Part shown: one piece after another, positions 5,397 through 6,195 of the stretch
Layout: every line of letters starts with the position of its first letter
Position numbering within the stretch: the stretch's first letter is position 1
NCBI GenBank assembly: GCA_028711355.1
Contig: JAQTSL010000225.1
Coordinates: 1 to 6,195, forward strand
Reading direction: 5' to 3'
Length of the DNA stretch: 6,195 nucleotides
Source of the DNA: Rhodoferax sp.
Lineage (GTDB): Bacteria > Pseudomonadota > Gammaproteobacteria > Burkholderiales > Burkholderiaceae_C
Made by a program: the position numbers and the translations under genes
Notes under the pieces: model-generated
What the model was told of the DNA's origin: nothing
What the model saw: the letters and a program-made list of their open reading frames with translations, nothing else
Database searches by the model: none

Positions 5397-5630
5397 TTGA
5401 ACTGTAGCACGCGGCCAAGGAAAACCCGCGCGCGGCTGGTCAACTCTAAAAAAACCGTTTTTCTGATCTGGCCGTGTGAATAAAAGGGCTATTGCGCGGT
5501 CCCCTGCATCAAACCTCCAGAGATGCGATGGGGGCAGTGCGGTCTAGGGCTTGTCAGGACGGGCCAGGCTGTGCTGCTGCCCTTGCCTTGACCTGTTGCC
5601 TTGGCTTGCCTCTGCATGTGCTGGATTGCG
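5397..5630. other. Gene-free stretch between the structured RNA region and the 36-codon ORF
   Basis: No gene is supported on either strand. On the - strand a frame of 58 codons starting at the ATG inside the end of the 36-codon ORF (around 5660) runs to about 5490. It has no ribosome binding site and a low-complexity composition, so it is not called. Within it GGAGG stands 4 bases before an ATG that would give only six codons. The + strand frames here are antisense shadows. The rest is GC-rich, unassigned sequence. Confidence 0.5.
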
Positions 5631-5741
5631 TCAGCCAGGTTGCCGGTCATCGTCTGGTTCTTCATAGCGTTGCAGGTCTTTGTCGGTCAGGTTGCGAAGG
5701 CCTAAGCGGTTGCAACGTTCTTTAGCTTCAATTTCTGTCAT
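5631..5741 (-). CDS. Small hypothetical protein, 36 residues, downstream of the capsid gene
   Basis: The frame begins at ATG 5741 with AGGA (5753-5750) 8 bases upstream, a good ribosome binding site, and ends at a TGA. It encodes 36 residues, starting MTEIEAKERCNRLGLR and continuing with a charged helix-like NLTDKDLQRYEEPDDD before a short end. There is no membrane segment or signal peptide and I recognise no family. It starts 60 bp after the capsid stop on the same strand, so it is read from the same transcript. The ATG of an overlapping frame within its last codons continues as KNQTMTGNLADAIQHMQRQA, which could be the remainder of a longer gene split by a frameshift. Whether the 36-residue form is complete is open. 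Confidence 0.45.
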   Translation of the reverse strand: MTEIEAKERCNRLGLRNLTDKDLQRYEEPDDDRQPG

Positions 5742-5762
5742 GTGATGTTTCCTGAATGGATG

Positions 5763-5795
5763 CGTCCACCCCGGCCACGGAAGCCAGGGCGGACG
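5763..5795 (-). promoter_or_regulatory. 13-bp RNA hairpin between the capsid gene and the small ORF
   Basis: In - strand RNA the arms 5795-5783 and 5775-5763 pair over 13 consecutive positions around a 7-base loop (UUCCGUG). Eleven are Watson-Crick and two are G-U (5790 with 5768, 5786 with 5772). On the + strand those two become A-C mismatches, so the stem is continuous only in the leftward transcript that carries the capsid gene. It lies 6 bases after the capsid stop. There is no U-run after it, so it is not an intrinsic terminator; a 3'-end stabiliser, processing site or translation-spacing element fits better. Confidence 0.55.
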
Positions 5796-5801
5796 TTTTC
5801 A

Positions 5802-6194
5802 TTAGCTCGTAATGCCTTCTACCGTGCAGATCGAAACCGGGCGAGTCACGCCGAAGTCCAGGCGGGAGTAGCAGAGCAGTGCCAGGTCGAGATTGCTGCC
5901 CATGAAACTTTGATCCAGCAGTTTGACCGTAATCCCTTGGCGTATGCCCATGACCACATCACCCCAATCGGCAATGACGCCGGTCGCGGCCGGTATCGCT
6001 GTGGTCCAGATTTTCGGAATGCGGGCAATTTCCGGCGATGGTGCCAACGGCGAATTGTCGTTCGTGATGCCGCTTTTCAACTTCGCCATTTTTTTCCACA
6101 AGGCCGGGTTGCCGATGAAACTACCGATGCGCGATTCCGGCACGTCGGCATTCAGCAGTTCATAAACTGCGTCGGCGAGAAAGTCCCAGGCGAC
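5802..6194 (-). CDS. Phage major capsid protein, HK97 fold, C-terminal part
   Basis: The gene enters from the right edge, so only its last 130 residues are present; the in-frame GTG at 6143 is internal. The visible part reads as the end of an HK97-type (Phage_capsid family) coat protein. It opens with AWDFLADAVYELLNADVPESR, then SFIGNPALWKKMAKLKSG (the 'place-holder' helix and strand of the P domain). Next come IPKIWTTAIP, the GVIADWGDVVMGIRQGITVKLLDQSF block typical of the region before the last strands, and finally LALLCYSRLDFGVTRPVSICTVEGI. The product would assemble the icosahedral head of a tailed phage or a phage satellite. It is on the opposite strand to the core genes and marks the right part of the window as prophage-derived. 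The family call rests on motif-level resemblance rather than an alignment. Confidence 0.85.
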   Translation of the reverse strand, partial: VAWDFLADAVYELLNADVPESRIGSFIGNPALWKKMAKLKSGITNDNSPLAPSPEIARIPKIWTTAIPAATGVIADWGDVVMGIRQGITVKLLDQSFMGSNLDLALLCYSRLDFGVTRPVSICTVEGITS

Positions 6195-6195
6195 C

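Noticed and set aside
5492..5725. 77-codon + strand frame
   Set aside because: Cys/Gly-rich antisense of the 36-codon ORF region, without start signals or motifs.
4261..5800. CRISPR array
   Set aside because: No set of regularly spaced 23-45 base repeats is present; only short isolated repeats are seen.
5923..6165. + strand frame opposite the capsid gene
   Set aside because: Antisense shadow; the - strand frame is continuous to the window edge and matches a capsid protein.

Overview
The window looks like the chromosome of a betaproteobacterium of the Burkholderiales, probably Comamonadaceae (Rhodoferax/Polaromonas-like). The evidence is high GC coding sequence, the run trpH-like PHP gene / yciO / M50 peptidase / trpS, and a tryptophanyl-tRNA synthetase with a C-terminal extension of the kind seen in this order. 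The genus is an inference and no marker gene here fixes it.

Bases 1-4260 are an ordinary core block, all on the + strand. It runs: C-terminal part of a PHP phosphoesterase (trpH/yciV/RNase AM type), an EamA/DMT transporter, a YciO-type Sua5/YrdC-like protein, a small site-2-protease-type metallopeptidase, trpS, and tRNA-Ser(CGA). The first three genes are 4 bp apart and form an operon, with the peptidase 35 bp further on. A 134-bp gap before trpS holds a short tandem repeat and a REP-like palindrome. The PHP and YciO genes are also close neighbours in E. coli, and several of these proteins relate to RNA metabolism or translation.

The character changes immediately after the tRNA-Ser CCA end. 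From 4261 to the window end the DNA is accessory: visibly more AT-rich to about 5280, all recognisable genes on the - strand, and phage-like at the far end. Reading in the transcription direction (high to low coordinates) it contains: the 3' two-fifths or so of an HK97-fold major capsid gene; a strand-specific RNA hairpin; a 36-codon ORF with a good ribosome binding site; a structured, terminator-ended RNA segment that may be an independent small RNA; and a two-gene toxin-antitoxin-like operon (95-aa BrnT/RelE-like protein, then a 123-aa CopG-like ribbon-helix-helix protein) with its own operator and terminator. This is one end of an integrated prophage, satellite or genomic island at tRNA-Ser. 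No integrase and no second attachment copy are visible inside the window.

The most interesting points are in the accessory part: a toxin promoter/operator made of a 12-bp palindrome and a 10-bp inverted repeat spanning the start codon, with spacing that suggests a leaderless mRNA; a candidate small RNA with a CCUCCC loop and two mutually exclusive folds; a 13-bp hairpin after the capsid gene that pairs fully only in the - strand RNA; and a capsid gene followed by no tail or connector gene before the island edge.
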